From assembly GCA_030627585.1 (NCBI GenBank), contig DAOURU010000051.1:1-7257 (forward strand): a DNA stretch of 7,257 nt, given 5' to 3'. Shown here piece after piece: positions 5,855 to 7,257 of the stretch (positions are counted from its first letter, which is position 1; each line of letters begins with the position of its first letter). Both the position numbers and the translations under genes were made by a program. The DNA comes from Bacillota bacterium. GTDB lineage: Bacteria > Bacillota > DSM-12270 > Thermacetogeniales > Thermacetogeniaceae. The notes beneath the pieces were generated by a model. That model did no database searches. It saw nothing but the letters and a program-made list of their open reading frames with translations, and had not been told where the DNA came from.

Positions 5855-6844
5855 TTACGAAATTGATTTTACTTTTGCGGCTTCGGTCACAGAGAATCCC
5901 CAGCGCCCGCAGCGATCTCCCCAGCGTGCCAGAACCTGTTTGCCCTCCCTGATTTCAATCACTTCACAGGCATTTGAACACCCTTTACACTCAAAACTCC
6001 GGGGCTGAAATTGGAGCGTAGCTACTTGAAAACCTCGAAAGCTCGTTTGGCCTTTTTCTTTTGCATGCTCCCGCGCCAGCAAAGCTGCTCCATAAGCTCC
6101 CATCGCGTTATAGTAAGGAGGGATTGTAATTTCAGTTTTTAAGGCTTTTTGAAAGGCGGCCCGCATCCCCAGATTTGCGGCAACACCCCCTTGAAAAACA
6201 ATAGGAGGGATGATTTCCTTGCCTTTTCCAACATTATTTAAATAGTTGCGCACCAAAGCCTCACATAAACCGGCAATAATGTCTGGTAAACCATGTCCCA
6301 TTTGCTGCTTGTGAATCATATCAGATTCCGCAAAAACAGTACAACGGCCGGCAATCCGGACAGGGTTGGTTGTTTCTAAAGCCAGTTCCCCAAACTCCTC
6401 AATCGAAAGATTAAGACGAAAGGCCTGCTGGTCTAAAAAAGAACCTGTCCCCGCCGCGCAGACCGTATTCATAGCGAAATCTACCACAATCCCGTCTCTC
6501 AAAATTATAATCTTTGAATCCTGCCCCCCGATTTCAAAAATTGTGCGGACATCGGGTACAATCCGGAGGGCAGCCACAGCATGGGCTGTAATTTCATTTT
6601 TAATAACATCCGCGCCGGCTAAAACACCTGCCAATAAGCGACCGCTTCCCGTAGTTCCCACACCACAGATTCGATCCCGAGAAGAAAGCTGATCTTTTAA
6701 AAGAGCAAGTCCCTGCTGGAGGACCACAATAGGCTGACCTTGCGTGCGCAGGTAAAGAGGCGCGAGATGGGGTTCTCCTGCGGAATCAAGCAATACCAAA
6801 TTGGTGCTGACTGAACCGACATCAATTCCTAAAAAAAGATCCAT
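5855..6844 (-). CDS. Acyl-CoA dehydratase activase (HgdC/CompA-like [4Fe-4S] ATPase)
   Basis: These activases use ATP to push one low-potential electron into 2-hydroxyacyl-CoA dehydratases or benzoyl-CoA-reductase-type enzymes; they are oxygen-sensitive homodimers of the BadF/BadG/HgdC, sugar-kinase-like fold. The 329-residue protein shows GIDVGSVSTN at 6-15 (first phosphate loop), GTTGSGR at 63-69, IGGQDSK at 105-111, and VFQGGVAAN at 216-224. Cys129 (NTVCAAGTGSF) and Cys168 (GRCTVFAESDMIH) match the two cysteines that hold the cluster shared between subunits. Beyond the usual ~260-residue core it has an extension with CKGCSNAC (286-293) and GDRCGRWG (Cys312), a possible second metal or cluster site. 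AAGGAG lies 10 bases before the ATG, within the end of the preceding gene; the gap is one base, so the two are translated together. The exact substrate of the system is unknown. Confidence 0.93.
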   Translation of the reverse strand: MDLFLGIDVGSVSTNLVLLDSAGEPHLAPLYLRTQGQPIVVLQQGLALLKDQLSSRDRICGVGTTGSGRLLAGVLAGADVIKNEITAHAVAALRIVPDVRTIFEIGGQDSKIIILRDGIVVDFAMNTVCAAGTGSFLDQQAFRLNLSIEEFGELALETTNPVRIAGRCTVFAESDMIHKQQMGHGLPDIIAGLCEALVRNYLNNVGKGKEIIPPIVFQGGVAANLGMRAAFQKALKTEITIPPYYNAMGAYGAALLAREHAKEKGQTSFRGFQVATLQFQPRSFECKGCSNACEVIEIREGKQVLARWGDRCGRWGFSVTEAAKVKSIS

Positions 6845-6845
6845 G

Positions 6846-7257
6846 CTATTGGTTCTCCTTTCTCATTCTTTCCCGACGCGCTGCGATCAAATCTACAAAC
6901 GCCTCCAGGCGTGTCTGAATCCCTGCTTCTCCGGATTGCTCGTCCAAGTAAAAAGTGAGGGTTGGGATTCCGTAAGCTTTTGTAACAGCAGGAAGAATAG
7001 AATGGGCGACAATTTCGGGCATGCAAGTAAAAGGCGCTACTTGCACCACCCCGTCATAATCCTGCCGGGCAAAGTCAACAGTGGAACCAACTGTTTCCCT
7101 GCCGTGCCCACCTACAAAAGAATTCAAATAAGGAGCAGCTAATTTCTTTACATGTTTCGTACCCTTAACCCGCAGCAAACCGCCAAAGAGATGTTCGTTA
7201 ATCCACGCACTTAAATAAATACTCCGGGTTACCTCAACTCCCAGCAATCCCAAGCGC
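6846..7257 (-). CDS. 2-Hydroxyacyl-CoA dehydratase/activase-related protein (COG3581-like), C-terminal part
   Basis: The frame is open to the window edge, so the 5' part lies outside and only about 136 codons are seen. Recognisable stretches are TRSIYLSAWINEHLFGG, SFVGGHGRETVGSTVDFA, GVVQVAPFTCMPEIVAHSIL, and GIPTLTFYLDEQSGEAGIQT followed by RLEAFVDLI. The last is a typical ending of this superfamily, which is related to the dehydratase subunits HgdA/HgdB. The Cys in PFTCMPE fits a cluster-ligand position of the family. The stop is TAG at 6848-6846, one base before the activase ATG, so it is the promoter-proximal partner in the operon. The full-length members are usually encoded next to or fused with the activase; whether this is a real dehydratase or an uncharacterised relative cannot be told from this part. 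Confidence 0.8.
   Translation of the reverse strand, partial: RLGLLGVEVTRSIYLSAWINEHLFGGLLRVKGTKHVKKLAAPYLNSFVGGHGRETVGSTVDFARQDYDGVVQVAPFTCMPEIVAHSILPAVTKAYGIPTLTFYLDEQSGEAGIQTRLEAFVDLIAARRERMRKENQ

Overview
The window looks like chromosomal DNA of an anaerobic, Clostridia-type Firmicute, possibly of the Desulfotomaculum/Pelotomaculum/Moorella kind. The basis is the pairing of a 2-hydroxyacyl-CoA dehydratase-type activase with its partner protein, a stand-alone TrpB2, strong AGGAGG-type ribosome sites and a sigma-A-like promoter. The genus is inference. Every intact gene lies on the minus strand, so the biological order runs from the right end to the left.

Right part (about 4360-7257) is healthy and tightly packed. 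The 3' end of a COG3581-like dehydratase/activase-related gene enters from the edge. One base later starts an intact acyl-CoA dehydratase activase (HgdC/CompA-like, [4Fe-4S] ATPase). A 72-bp gap holds a near-consensus promoter (TTGACA-17-TAAAAT) framed by a perfect 12-bp inverted repeat. It drives a complete TrpB2-type tryptophan synthase beta chain, which ends in a clear intrinsic terminator. The first two genes probably form one operon; trpB2 is its own transcription unit.

Middle and left part (about 1500-4350) is a decay zone. On the minus strand it holds a piece of a GGDEF/HD-GYP signalling protein broken by a one-base change in a C-run, an unrecognised gene broken in at least two places, the C-terminal end of a GRAM/PH-like protein, and the start of a DJ-1/PfpI-type lipoprotein whose start codon reads ATC. 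Scraps of insertion sequences lie between them: an IS630-type transposase piece, a possible IstB piece, a possible plus-strand IS1182-type transposase start, and two places with IS21-like end motifs. One intact 169-codon gene of unknown function (2674-3183) survives, with an ideal ribosome site and signs of former coupling to the broken gene before it.

Left end (about 43-1400) holds an intact class II Fic-domain protein with an N-terminal inhibitory motif, preceded by a 20-bp near-perfect palindrome. It is followed after 22 bp by a frameshifted gene of a conserved but unnamed family. No RNA gene, CRISPR array or prophage was seen. I do not see a convincing new multi-gene system. The items most worth a second look are the promoter framed by the inverted repeat, the fic locus with its broken partner, and the remnants in the decay zone.
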